This document shows positions 1 to 6,688 of a DNA stretch of 11,214 nucleotides, piece after piece (position 1 is the stretch's first letter; every line of letters starts with the position of its first letter). Under the pieces are notes generated by a model. The model was not told the origin of the DNA and made no database searches. It saw only the letters and a list, made by a program, of their open reading frames with translations. Position numbers and translations under genes: made by a program. The stretch lies in contig JAAFHD010000079.1 of NCBI GenBank assembly GCA_013298245.1, forward strand, positions 1 to 11,214, in the 5' to 3' direction. Source of the stretch: Alphaproteobacteria bacterium (GTDB taxonomy: Bacteria > Pseudomonadota > Alphaproteobacteria > Acetobacterales > Acetobacteraceae).

Positions 1-102
1 GAGGCCCGAGACATACAGCGTGCCGGCATGGCCCACTGCGATCGAAAAGGGCGGGTAGGCCCGGCCGGTGGTGGGTGTCGCGTAGCGGGTGATTTTTTCC
101 AT
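1..102 (-). CDS. RidA/YjgF/UK114-family protein, 5' part only
   Basis: Reading the minus strand from the ATG at 102-100 gives 34 open codons running off the left edge. The peptide begins MEKITRYATP and contains PPFSIAVGHAG followed by LYVSGL. This matches the N-terminal start of RidA-family proteins, whose usual pattern is PFS.AV..G..LYVSGQ. Characterised RidA proteins hydrolyse reactive enamine/imine intermediates such as 2-aminoacrylate; relatives such as RutC act in pyrimidine nitrogen catabolism. The catalytic Arg and the C-terminal half lie outside the window, so an active RidA cannot be told from an inactive paralogue. The gene is divergent from the amidohydrolase at 149, with only 46 nt between the start codons. 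An in-frame GTG lies three codons upstream, and no strong Shine-Dalgarno is seen. The family call is fairly firm; the exact start is less so. Confidence 0.72.
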   Translation of the reverse strand, partial: MEKITRYATPTTGRAYPPFSIAVGHAGTLYVSGL

Positions 103-148
103 GCGCAGCACGCTACACGCCGGGCGCGGGGCCGTGCAAACTGCGCGC

Positions 149-1342
149 ATGATCGACACCGAACGCTTTATCCAGGACCTGCAGGAACTGCGCCAGATCG
201 GCGCCTATAAGGGCGGCGTGCATCGGCCGACCTATGGCGCGGACGACATGCAGTCCCGCCGCTGGCTGATGGACCGCATGCGCGAATGCGGCCTCGAGCC
301 CAGCATCGATGGCATCGGCAATGTGCTGGGCAAGCACCCGGGGCCTGGCCGGAAATTGCTGGTGGGCAGCCATATCGAAAGCCAGAACCAGGCGGGGTGG
401 CTGGATGGCGCGCTGGGGGTGATGGCGGGTGTCGCGCTGGCGCGCGCGGGGCTGCCGGTGGATGTGGTGGCGTGCGCGGATGAGGAGGGGCATTTCATGT
501 CCTTCCCAGGCAGCAAGAGCCTGCTCGGCATTTTGACCGAGGAGGAGATCGACGCCGCGCGCAACCGATATACGGGCCAGCCGCTGCGCGAGGCACTGGC
601 GGCGGCGGGGCTGGCGGGCGTGCCTCGGCCGGCGCTGGATGCCGCGCGCTACAAGGGGTTTTTCGAGCTGCATATCGAGCAGGGCACGCAGCTTGAGGGT
701 GCCGGGCTGCGCGCCGCGGTGGTGACCGGCATTGTCGCCATCTGGCAATGGCGCATCGAGATTGTCGGCATGCAGGACCATGCCGGCGGCACCACCATGG
801 CCGAGCGGCGCGATGCGGGGCTGACCGCGGTGCGGCTGCTGGCGGCGATCGACGCGGAATTCCCGCGCCATGTGGGTGAGCGCACGACCTGGACCTGCGG
901 GCGGATTGCGCTGGACCCGGGGGCGGCCTCGATCATCCCGGGGCGCGCGGAGGTGCTGTTCCAGTTCCGCGATATCGAGGTGGCGACGCTGGAGCGGCTG
1001 GAGGGCGTGCTGCGCCGCCTGATCCCGGAGAGCAACCGGCGCGAGCGCTGCCATGCGACGCTGCATGCGATGTCGCTGTCCAAGCCGGCGCTGTGCGATC
1101 ACGTGATGCAGGAATGCCTGGCGGCGTCGGCGGAGGCGAATGCGCCGGGGCTGTGGCGGCACATGGCGTCAGGCGCGGGGCATGATGCGCAATACATGGC
1201 GCGGATCATGCCGGCGGCGATGCTGTTCACGCCGAGCATTGGCGGGATTTCGCATCACTGGGCGGAGGATACGAAGATCGAGGATCTGGAGCTGGGCGTG
1301 CGGATTTTGCACGATGCGGCGGCGCAGTTTCTCAACCGGTAG
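149..1342 (+). CDS. M20-type Zn-dependent amidohydrolase (hydantoinase/carbamoylase family)
   Basis: The product has 397 residues, the usual length for the allantoate amidohydrolase / N-carbamoyl-amino-acid hydrolase family, which are cytosolic binuclear metal enzymes releasing ammonia or CO2 from ureido compounds. Metal-site motifs occur in order: GSHIES (H75), LDGALGV (D86), DEEGH (E112, E113), ELHIEQG (H175), SGAGHDAQ (H345) and ISHHWAED (H369/H370). QDHAGGTTM (H211) lies in the lid/dimerisation domain, roughly 185-300. Two substrate-site positions differ from the usual pattern: the NVIPG motif reads SIIPG (S261), and the following LDIR-type strand reads FQFRD. ATG 149 is chosen because the upstream starts at 89 and 101 would overlap the divergent RidA start codon, and homologues begin near MIDTERF. 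GTG 134 is possible. There is no clear Shine-Dalgarno. Family is secure; substrate is unknown. Ureide or carbamoyl compounds are the natural guess given the allophanate hydrolase nearby. Confidence 0.9.
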   Translation: MIDTERFIQDLQELRQIGAYKGGVHRPTYGADDMQSRRWLMDRMRECGLEPSIDGIGNVLGKHPGPGRKLLVGSHIESQNQAGWLDGALGVMAGVALARAGLPVDVVACADEEGHFMSFPGSKSLLGILTEEEIDAARNRYTGQPLREALAAAGLAGVPRPALDAARYKGFFELHIEQGTQLEGAGLRAAVVTGIVAIWQWRIEIVGMQDHAGGTTMAERRDAGLTAVRLLAAIDAEFPRHVGERTTWTCGRIALDPGAASIIPGRAEVLFQFRDIEVATLERLEGVLRRLIPESNRRERCHATLHAMSLSKPALCDHVMQECLAASAEANAPGLWRHMASGAGHDAQYMARIMPAAMLFTPSIGGISHHWAEDTKIEDLELGVRILHDAAAQFLNR

Positions 1343-1345
1343 CGT

Positions 1346-1374
1346 GCGATCGCTGCGGACGCAGCGTGAATCGC
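1346..1374. terminator. Candidate bidirectional terminator stem-loop between convergent genes
   Basis: The 36-nt gap between the two convergent stop codons holds a perfect 6-bp stem, CGCTGC/GCAGCG (1351-1366) with loop GGAC. It is extended by GCGAT (1346-1350) pairing with ATCGC (1370-1374) across a 3-nt bulge. Position and symmetry suit a shared terminator for the amidohydrolase and the CoA-transferase. Neither strand shows a T-tract after the stem, so intrinsic termination is uncertain. Confidence 0.4.
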
Positions 1375-1378
1375 TGGC

Positions 1379-2722
1379 TCAGGCGTTCAGCCATTCCGGC
1401 GCGGCGGTGCCGAGCGGCATCGTCGGCCCCGGATGCGCAGCGAACCCCGCCAGCACTGCCGCATGCCGCACGGTGGTCAGCGGGCCGAACCCGCTCTCAT
1501 GCGTCTCCAGCAGATCGGCCACATCATCCTGCGTCGGGTTCAACACGGAAAAACCGTTGGCCACGCGCGGCAGCCCGCGAAGCCAATGCCCGGTGCGCGC
1601 CAGCGAGATGCGCACGCGCCATGACCCACCCTCCTCCGCGCGCCGCAGCCAGGCGGCCATGATGCCCAGTGCCAGCAGATAGCCGCTGGCATGGTCCAGC
1701 GCCTGGCAGGGCAGCACGCGCGGCTTGGTCTCGCCCGCCGCCGCGGCTTCCTCGGCGTTGATGCCGGTGGCGGTCTGCACCAGGCTGTCGAAGCCGCGCT
1801 TGCCGGCCCAGGGGCCAGCCACGCCATAGGCGGAGAGGTGCGCCACCACGATGCCGGGGCGCAATTTTGCCAGGTGCTCGTCGGAGAAACCAAGGGCTGC
1901 CAGCGCGCCGGCGCGATAGCTGTTCACGACGGCATCCGCGCCCGCGACCAGGCCCGCGAAACGCGCGGCATCCTGCCGCAAATCCAGATGCGCGTTGCGC
2001 TTGCCGCGCCCGGTATCCATCACCAGTGCGGGGATGCTGGGCAGATGCGGCGCGCTGATATGCAGCACATCCGCGCCATGATGCGCGAGCGTGCGGCCCG
2101 CGACCGGGCCTGCGATCACGCGCGTCAGGTCCAGCACGCGAAGGCCGCGCAGCGGCGCGTCGGCGGCGGCGGGCAAGGGTGTGGGGGGGGCGTCACCGAT
2201 GCGCTCGATGATGACCAGTGGTTGGGCGGCCAGGGCCGCCGCATGCGGGTGGGCGAACCAGGCGTCGCGCGTGCGATAGGCCGCGACGCAGAGGTTGGCG
2301 GCGGTGGCGGTGGTCTCAAACGCCTCGGCGTCGTGGTGGTCGAGTGCGGCTTGCACCGCCTCGCGCGTGCCCTCGCAGCCGAGCAGTGCGAGGATGCCGG
2401 CGCGGTGGTGCGGGAAGTTGGTGTGCAGGCGCAGCCAGCCGTCGCGCGCGCGATACAGGCCGGCGATGGAATCCCAGGATTCGCGGGCGGGGCGCAGATG
2501 TTGCTCGCTGCGGAATTCGATGGCGGCGGCGCGCATGTCGCAATGCACGGCGGGGCGGGCGGCGCCGCGGGCGGCATGGATGGCGGCGGCAGCGACACCA
2601 CAGGCGGCAATGGTGGCCTGCGCCACCGCATCGACCGGGAAGCTGGAGGGCTGCACGGGTGCTGCGCCGGTCAGCACCGCGTCGCCCTTCACGCCGACCA
2701 CACCAAGCAGTTCTTGCAGCAT
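1379..2722 (-). CDS. Family III (CaiB/BaiF) CoA-transferase, about 450-residue subfamily
   Basis: The product has 447 residues. The C-terminal half (about 190-375) carries classical family III features: RVLDLTRVIAGPVAGRTLA (195-213), HGADVL, SYRAGALAALGF (268-279), GPWAGKRGFD (303-312), and ALDHASGYLLALG (341-353), where D343 corresponds to the catalytic Asp that forms acyl-CoA intermediates in formyl-CoA transferase. The first 190 residues are not a standard start. They include a segment (about 88-116, with RARDGWLRLH and NFPHHRAGIL) that resembles the small/linker domain normally found after the catalytic Asp, so the domain order looks rearranged. I recall alphaproteobacterial relatives of similar build, so this is probably a genuine subfamily and not a broken gene. 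A GGAGGG Shine-Dalgarno (2734-2729) supports the start. It is the last gene of the minus-strand train, 49 nt after the DUF3225 gene. A run of eight C on the coding strand (2190-2183) falls in a Pro-rich stretch. Substrates are not predictable. Confidence 0.85.
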   Translation of the reverse strand: MLQELLGVVGVKGDAVLTGAAPVQPSSFPVDAVAQATIAACGVAAAAIHAARGAARPAVHCDMRAAAIEFRSEQHLRPARESWDSIAGLYRARDGWLRLHTNFPHHRAGILALLGCEGTREAVQAALDHHDAEAFETTATAANLCVAAYRTRDAWFAHPHAAALAAQPLVIIERIGDAPPTPLPAAADAPLRGLRVLDLTRVIAGPVAGRTLAHHGADVLHISAPHLPSIPALVMDTGRGKRNAHLDLRQDAARFAGLVAGADAVVNSYRAGALAALGFSDEHLAKLRPGIVVAHLSAYGVAGPWAGKRGFDSLVQTATGINAEEAAAAGETKPRVLPCQALDHASGYLLALGIMAAWLRRAEEGGSWRVRISLARTGHWLRGLPRVANGFSVLNPTQDDVADLLETHESGFGPLTTVRHAAVLAGFAAHPGPTMPLGTAAPEWLNA

Positions 2723-2771
2723 CGCACGCCCTCCACGCCGGCCGGCGCGCTTCAGAAGGGGCGCGCGGGCG

Positions 2772-3152
2772 TCAGAGAGTAAGACTGACGTGCGCTGCGA
2801 CCACGCGCCAGCCCTCGCCAGGGAAGCGCACCCAGGCTTGCGTCTGGCGGCCGATCTTGGTCATGCCGGGGCGCGTGAATTCGATCCACGCCGTGCCGAA
2901 ATCGCGGCCATAGGTGGAGATGGTGCTGCGCGTGATCTCGCGCGGCTTTTGCGGCGCGCGGCCGGCGCGGAAGGCCGCGATCTCGGCATGGCCGTAGAAA
3001 TGTTCGGGCTGGGTGACGCCGTAGCGGACGGTCTCGTCGGCCACCTTGAAGATTTCGTCCAGGATGGGGACGTCGTTTTCTTCCAAGGCCTTTTCGTAGC
3101 GCCAGAAGGCGGCGGTGAGTTCGGCCAAAGCCTCGGGGTTGTTCACTTCCAT
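2772..3152 (-). CDS. AtzH/HpxZ-like DUF3225 protein (NTF2 fold)
   Basis: The product has 126 residues, starting MEVNNPEALAELTAAF, and fits the DUF3225 family of the NTF2-like superfamily, which includes HpxZ of oxalurate catabolism clusters and AtzH of the cyanuric acid pathway. AtzH of Pseudomonas sp. ADP is reported to convert 1,3-dicarboxyurea to allophanate, with Tyr22 and Arg46 needed for activity. Here Y19 (FWRYEKAL) and R43 (TVRYGVT) have the same 24-residue spacing, followed by FYGHAEIAAFRAGR, a conserved family segment. The start is set by an AAGGAG Shine-Dalgarno (3165-3160) seven bases upstream. A perfect 9-bp hairpin (3163-3187) runs into that Shine-Dalgarno. The gene lies 46 nt after the allophanate hydrolase, whose substrate an AtzH-type reaction would supply. 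The family call is firm; the reaction is inferred from the spacing match and the neighbour. Confidence 0.85.
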   Translation of the reverse strand: MEVNNPEALAELTAAFWRYEKALEENDVPILDEIFKVADETVRYGVTQPEHFYGHAEIAAFRAGRAPQKPREITRSTISTYGRDFGTAWIEFTRPGMTKIGRQTQAWVRFPGEGWRVVAAHVSLTL

Positions 3153-3162
3153 GGGACGTCTC

Positions 3163-3187
3163 CTTGCGCGCGTGCTGTGCGCGCAAG
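3163..3187 (-). promoter_or_regulatory. Intercistronic hairpin abutting the atzH-like ribosome-binding site
   Basis: In the mRNA sense, CTTGCGCGC and GCGCGCAAG form a perfect 9-bp stem around a 7-nt ACAGCAC loop, between the allophanate hydrolase stop (3199) and the DUF3225 start (3152). The 3' arm ends in AAG, which is also the first half of the AAGGAG Shine-Dalgarno, so pairing would partly hide the ribosome-binding site. No T-tract follows, so it does not look like an intrinsic terminator. Candidate roles are translational control, RNase processing or mRNA stabilisation. The pairing is certain; the function is a guess. Confidence 0.5.
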
Positions 3188-3198
3188 TGGCGCGGTGC

Positions 3199-4905
3199 TC
3201 AAGCCCGGGGTCGGGTGGCCAGATGGGCGCGCCAGCCGCCGGATGCCGAAATATCCGGCAGCCCTGCCACGCCGGCAGGCTCGGCGATGAAGCCCAACGG
3301 CGTGGTGCCGTCAGAAAGGCGCACGCGAGCGAAGCCGAGCGGTGGCGGAATTTCGGCCAGGAAGGGGCCGATGCTGGCGGCGGGCAGTGCCCAGATTTCG
3401 CCGGTAATGGCCGCGCCGTTCGTTGCCACGCGCAGCATGCCGGGGCGGTTGCCCATGTCGAACAGGCGGTATTCCGGCGCGGTGGTCGCGGCGCGCAGGA
3501 ACCGGCCGCCATGGCCCAGAACCTGCGAGTTTAGCGGCAGGCCAGACATGTGCGCGCCGATGCAGAAGAGTTCCACTTCGTCGGGCCGCGCGGGCGCGTC
3601 GAAAGGCTCGTTCGCGAAGGTGGCGGCCAGGCCCGCCAGCGTGCCCTCGGCGAAGGTAGCACCCACCAGCGTGATGCCGCAGGGCACGCCATCCGCGCGG
3701 CGGCCATTGGGGATCGCGAGTGCCGAGAGGTCGCAGAGGTTCACGAAATTCGTGTAGGTACCCAGGCGCGAATTGGCGCCGATCGGGTCGGCCGCGACGG
3801 CCTCCAGCGTGGGCAGCCCGGGGTAGGTCGGCAGCAGCAGCGCGGCGGTGCCGGCCATGATGCGCCGCGCGTGCAGCCGCGCCTGGGCGGCCTGGTGGAA
3901 ATCGGCGAAGGCATCGACGGTGCGGCGGTGCAGCCCGCCTTCGAGGATGCTGCGCGTGACGGGGTGCAGCGTGTCGGGCGCGTGGCGCACGCGGTCGAGC
4001 AGCGCCTCAGTGCGTTCGGCGACCCAGGCGCCGTCGTAGAGGCGGCGCGCGACGGCCAGAAGCGGCGCGATATCGACGCGGATGATGCGGGCGCCGAGGG
4101 ATTCGAAACGCGCGATAGCCGCGGCGAAGCGGGCAGCGTCGTCGGGCGTGTCGAACAGGAGTTGCGCGTCTTCGGGGACGGCCAGGGTGAGGTGCGGGGG
4201 CGCGGTGCCGCGCGCGGACCAGGCGCGAGGTGCGGCGCGCGAATAGGGGTCTTCGGCGTCGGCGCCGGCAATCGCCTCCAGCACCGCGGCCGCGTCCTCG
4301 ATGCCGCGGGCGAAGACGCTGACGCAGTCGAGGCTGCGGCAGGCGGGCACCACGCCGCGCGTCGGCACCAGGCCGAGGCTGGGCTTGAAGCCCACCAATT
4401 CCTGCGCGCCGGCGGGGATGCGGCCGCTGCCGGCGGTGTCGGTGCCGAGCGAGAAATCCGCGATGCCGGCGGCCACCGCGCTGGCCGAGCCGGATGACGA
4501 ACCGCCTGGCACATGCGTGTGCACCACCGCGTTGCGCGGCGTGCCATGCGGGCTGCGCACGCCGACCAGGCCGGTGGCGAATTGGTCCAGATTGACCTTG
4601 CCGAGCAGGATGGCGCCGGCGGCAAGCAGGCGGGCCACGGCGGGGCTGTCGGCGGCGGGGGTGTAGGCGCTGTCGGGGCAGGCGGCGGTGGTGGGCAGGC
4701 CGGCCGCGTCGATATTGTCCTTCACGACGAAGGTGCGGCCCCACAACGGGCGATCGCGCGGGCCTTCTTCGACCAGTGCTGCGGCACGGGCGCGCACGGC
4801 GTCGGGCGGGACGCGGGTGATGAACAGCGCGGGGTCGGCGATGGTGTCGATGCGCGCCAGCGCGGCCTCGGCATTGTCGGTCGGGAAGGTGGCGGTCAGC
4901 TTCAT
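3199..4905 (-). CDS. atzF: Allophanate hydrolase (AtzF type), amidase-signature enzyme with C-terminal domain
   Basis: The product has 568 residues, slightly shorter than AtzF (about 605). It hydrolyses allophanate (urea-1-carboxylate), releasing ammonia and CO2, in the cytosol. The amidase-signature domain (about 1-440) has its Lys-cisSer-Ser triad at K62 (FVVKDNID), S136 (GGSSSGS) and S160 (GTDTAGSGR). Spacings of 74 and 24 equal those of AtzF K91/S165/S189. GYTNFVNL-like TYTNFVNLCDLSALAIP and GRRADGVPCGITLVG follow, as in this family. The C-terminal domain (about 445-568) has GAHMSGLPLNSQVL with H452, TTAPEYRLFDM and GEIWALP, typical of true allophanate hydrolases and absent from generic amidases or GatA. 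The ATG overlaps the preceding hydrolase stop as TGATG, suggesting translational coupling; the same reading frame stays open upstream to 5472 but only as a shadow of the hydrolase. No urea carboxylase is adjacent, so it is probably not the second half of a urea amidolyase system here. Confidence 0.9.
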   Translation of the reverse strand: MKLTATFPTDNAEAALARIDTIADPALFITRVPPDAVRARAAALVEEGPRDRPLWGRTFVVKDNIDAAGLPTTAACPDSAYTPAADSPAVARLLAAGAILLGKVNLDQFATGLVGVRSPHGTPRNAVVHTHVPGGSSSGSASAVAAGIADFSLGTDTAGSGRIPAGAQELVGFKPSLGLVPTRGVVPACRSLDCVSVFARGIEDAAAVLEAIAGADAEDPYSRAAPRAWSARGTAPPHLTLAVPEDAQLLFDTPDDAARFAAAIARFESLGARIIRVDIAPLLAVARRLYDGAWVAERTEALLDRVRHAPDTLHPVTRSILEGGLHRRTVDAFADFHQAAQARLHARRIMAGTAALLLPTYPGLPTLEAVAADPIGANSRLGTYTNFVNLCDLSALAIPNGRRADGVPCGITLVGATFAEGTLAGLAATFANEPFDAPARPDEVELFCIGAHMSGLPLNSQVLGHGGRFLRAATTAPEYRLFDMGNRPGMLRVATNGAAITGEIWALPAASIGPFLAEIPPPLGFARVRLSDGTTPLGFIAEPAGVAGLPDISASGGWRAHLATRPRA

Positions 4906-5696
4906 CAGCGCAGCAATTCGGCGGCCGCGCGCAGCAATGCGCCACCGGGGCGGCGGAGCGTTTCGATGACGGTGAAGTGGTCGGCGGCGGCGACGGGGAT
5001 CAGCGGGCCGGGGGCGTGGGCGGCCGCCCGCATCGCGTGGAAATCGCGCGATTGGCGGCAGAGTTCGGGCAGTTCGGCGCTGCCATATGCGATGGCCATC
5101 GGCTTCTGCACCACGGGGCGGCGGATGGGGGAGCAGCCTTCGATTTCGTCGTCCGTCAGTTTCAGCGCGGCGTTCAGGTAGGTGTCGCGGATGGGGCCGA
5201 GTTCGTAGATGCCGCTGATGGCAAGCGCCGCCGTCACCGCCGGGTGTTCGGCGCCCATCGCGGTCAGGTGGCCGCCGGCGGACCAGCCGGAGAGCAGGAT
5301 GGGGCCGGCGGTGCGCGATGCCAGCACGTCCAGTGCGGCGTGGATTTGGTAGACGATGCGCGTCATGCTGGCCTCGGGCGCCAGCGTGTAGCCGCACAGC
5401 GCGAAGCCCCAGCCCATGGCGGCCGCGCCCTCCGATAGGTACCAAAAATCCTGGCGGCGGTTGCGCTGCCAATAGCCGCCGTGGATGAAGGCGAGCATGG
5501 GTGCCGCGGGGTCGCGGGCGGGGAAGATGTCCCAGGCTTCGCGCTCGGTTTCGCCGAAGCGGATATTGGGTTCGGGCGGCGGGAAGTGCGGGGAGGCGGC
5601 GTTGCGTTCGGCGACGTGGGCGGCGGCGTCGGGCACGGCGTTCAGGTTGTCATAGGCGGCGTCGCGGGCGACCTGGGATGCGGCGGACCAGTCCAT
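4905..5696 (-). CDS. Alpha/beta hydrolase, kynurenine-formamidase-like (HGGYW motif)
   Basis: The product has 263 residues of alpha/beta-hydrolase fold. Visible motifs are HGGYWQ (72-77), the oxyanion-hole motif shared with arylformamidases; GWSAGG (137-142) with nucleophile S139; YGSAELPE (204-211), where E208 occupies the usual acid position; and DHFTVIE with H240. There is no signal peptide, so it is probably cytosolic. The family cleaves N-formyl and related amide or ester bonds. No kynurenine pathway gene is near, and its place just upstream of an allophanate hydrolase (TGATG overlap) argues for another amide or ureide substrate. The start at 5696 follows AAAGG (5710-5706), which overlaps the preceding stop; upstream in-frame starts would run into the dehydrogenase gene. 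Fold is secure; substrate is not known. Confidence 0.85.
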   Translation of the reverse strand: MDWSAASQVARDAAYDNLNAVPDAAAHVAERNAASPHFPPPEPNIRFGETEREAWDIFPARDPAAPMLAFIHGGYWQRNRRQDFWYLSEGAAAMGWGFALCGYTLAPEASMTRIVYQIHAALDVLASRTAGPILLSGWSAGGHLTAMGAEHPAVTAALAISGIYELGPIRDTYLNAALKLTDDEIEGCSPIRRPVVQKPMAIAYGSAELPELCRQSRDFHAMRAAAHAPGPLIPVAAADHFTVIETLRRPGGALLRAAAELLR

Positions 5697-5709
5697 CGGG
5701 CGTGACCTT

Positions 5710-6681
5710 TCAGGTGATGACGCGGATTGGGGCGCCGGCTTCGAAGGCCGTGATGGCCTCGACGGCGCCGGCGAAATAGGCGGCGTAATTCTCGGCGCTG
5801 ACATAGCCGAGATGCGGCGTCAGCACGGTGCGCGGGGCGGAGAGGATGGGGTGCGTGGGCGGCAGGGGTTCCTGGTCGAACACGTCAAGGCCGGCGCCGC
5901 CGATGCGGTGCGCGTGGAGCGCGGCCAGCAGGGCGTCCTGGTCGATCAGCGGGCCGCGGCTGGTGTTCACGATGACGGCGTCGGGCTTCATGCGGGCCAG
6001 GTCCTCGGCGCCGATGATACCGCGCGAGCGGTCGGATAGGATCAGGTGCAGGGTGATGACGTCGGCCTGTTCCATCAGCGCGGATTTTTCGACGCGGGTG
6101 GCGCCCACGGCGGCGGCGGCCTCGGCGGTCAGGTTTTGCGACCAGGCGATGACCTTCATGCCAAAGGCCTGGCCGACGCGGGCGACGCGGGCGCCGAGTT
6201 TGCCGAGGCCCACGACGCCGAGCGTCTTGCCTTCCACCGTGCGGCCGACATCGCCGAAGGCGGTCAGCCCCTGCCAGCTGCCGGCGCGCAGGCTGGACAT
6301 TTGCTCAGGCAGGCCGCGCATCAGGGAGAGGATCAGGCCCCAGGTGATTTCGACCGTCGGCGCGCCGAAGGAGGAGGTGCCGCAGAAGGTCACGCCGCGC
6401 GCGGCGCAGGCGGTGGCGTCGATGCCGCGGTTGCGCTCGCCGGTGGTCATGAGCAGGCGGAGGTTGGGCAGGCGGTTGATCAGCGCCGCGTTGAAGGGGG
6501 TGCGTTCGCGCATGGCCAGGATGGCGTCGAAGGGGGCGAGGCGCGCGGCCAGTGCGTCCTGAACGGTGATGGTGTCCTGGAACACCGTGGGTTGGATATG
6601 CGGCAGTTTGGACCAGGCCGGGTGGCGCAGAGTGACGCCCTGGTAGTCATCGAGGATGGCGAGTTTTTGGACCTGGGGCAT
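5710..6681 (-). CDS. D-2-hydroxyacid dehydrogenase family protein, NAD(P)-dependent
   Basis: The product has 323 residues, the normal length for the family, which interconverts 2-hydroxy and 2-oxo acids. The Rossmann motif GVVGLGKLGARVA (155-167) is intact, and catalytic residues are R242 (NTSRGPLID), E271 (FDQEPLP) and H290 (LTPHLGYV). TTGERNRGID (79-88) is the substrate-loop region. The start MPQVQKLAILDDYQ at 6681 is preferred over the in-frame ATG at 6792, since the longer version would extend into the SDR gene with a Pro/Arg-rich non-homologous leader. GAGAAG lies just upstream of ATG 6681 and overlaps the SDR stop region. It lies 7 nt after the SDR and 13 nt before the alpha/beta hydrolase, so co-transcription is likely. 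Active-site residues are complete, so a working enzyme is expected; substrate unknown. Confidence 0.9.
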   Translation of the reverse strand: MPQVQKLAILDDYQGVTLRHPAWSKLPHIQPTVFQDTITVQDALAARLAPFDAILAMRERTPFNAALINRLPNLRLLMTTGERNRGIDATACAARGVTFCGTSSFGAPTVEITWGLILSLMRGLPEQMSSLRAGSWQGLTAFGDVGRTVEGKTLGVVGLGKLGARVARVGQAFGMKVIAWSQNLTAEAAAAVGATRVEKSALMEQADVITLHLILSDRSRGIIGAEDLARMKPDAVIVNTSRGPLIDQDALLAALHAHRIGGAGLDVFDQEPLPPTHPILSAPRTVLTPHLGYVSAENYAAYFAGAVEAITAFEAGAPIRVIT

Positions 6682-6688
6682 GGGCTTC

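Noticed and set aside
89..148. Longer start of the M20 amidase at ATG 89 or 101
   Set aside because: These starts would overlap the divergent RidA-like start codon (102-100) and add residues unlike family members.
113..1162. Minus-strand open frame of 349 codons opposite the M20 amidase
   Set aside because: Antisense shadow; low-complexity Arg/His/Gln composition and no motif.
3141..3512. Extended DUF3225 protein of 246 residues starting at 3512
   Set aside because: The extra N-terminal part is an out-of-frame reading of the allophanate hydrolase C-terminus; the AAGGAG site supports ATG 3152.
4906..5472. N-terminal extension of the allophanate hydrolase frame up to an ATG at 5472
   Set aside because: The extension is an Arg/Pro-rich out-of-frame reading of the alpha/beta hydrolase. 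The TGATG overlap start at 4905 gives a normal family N-terminus.
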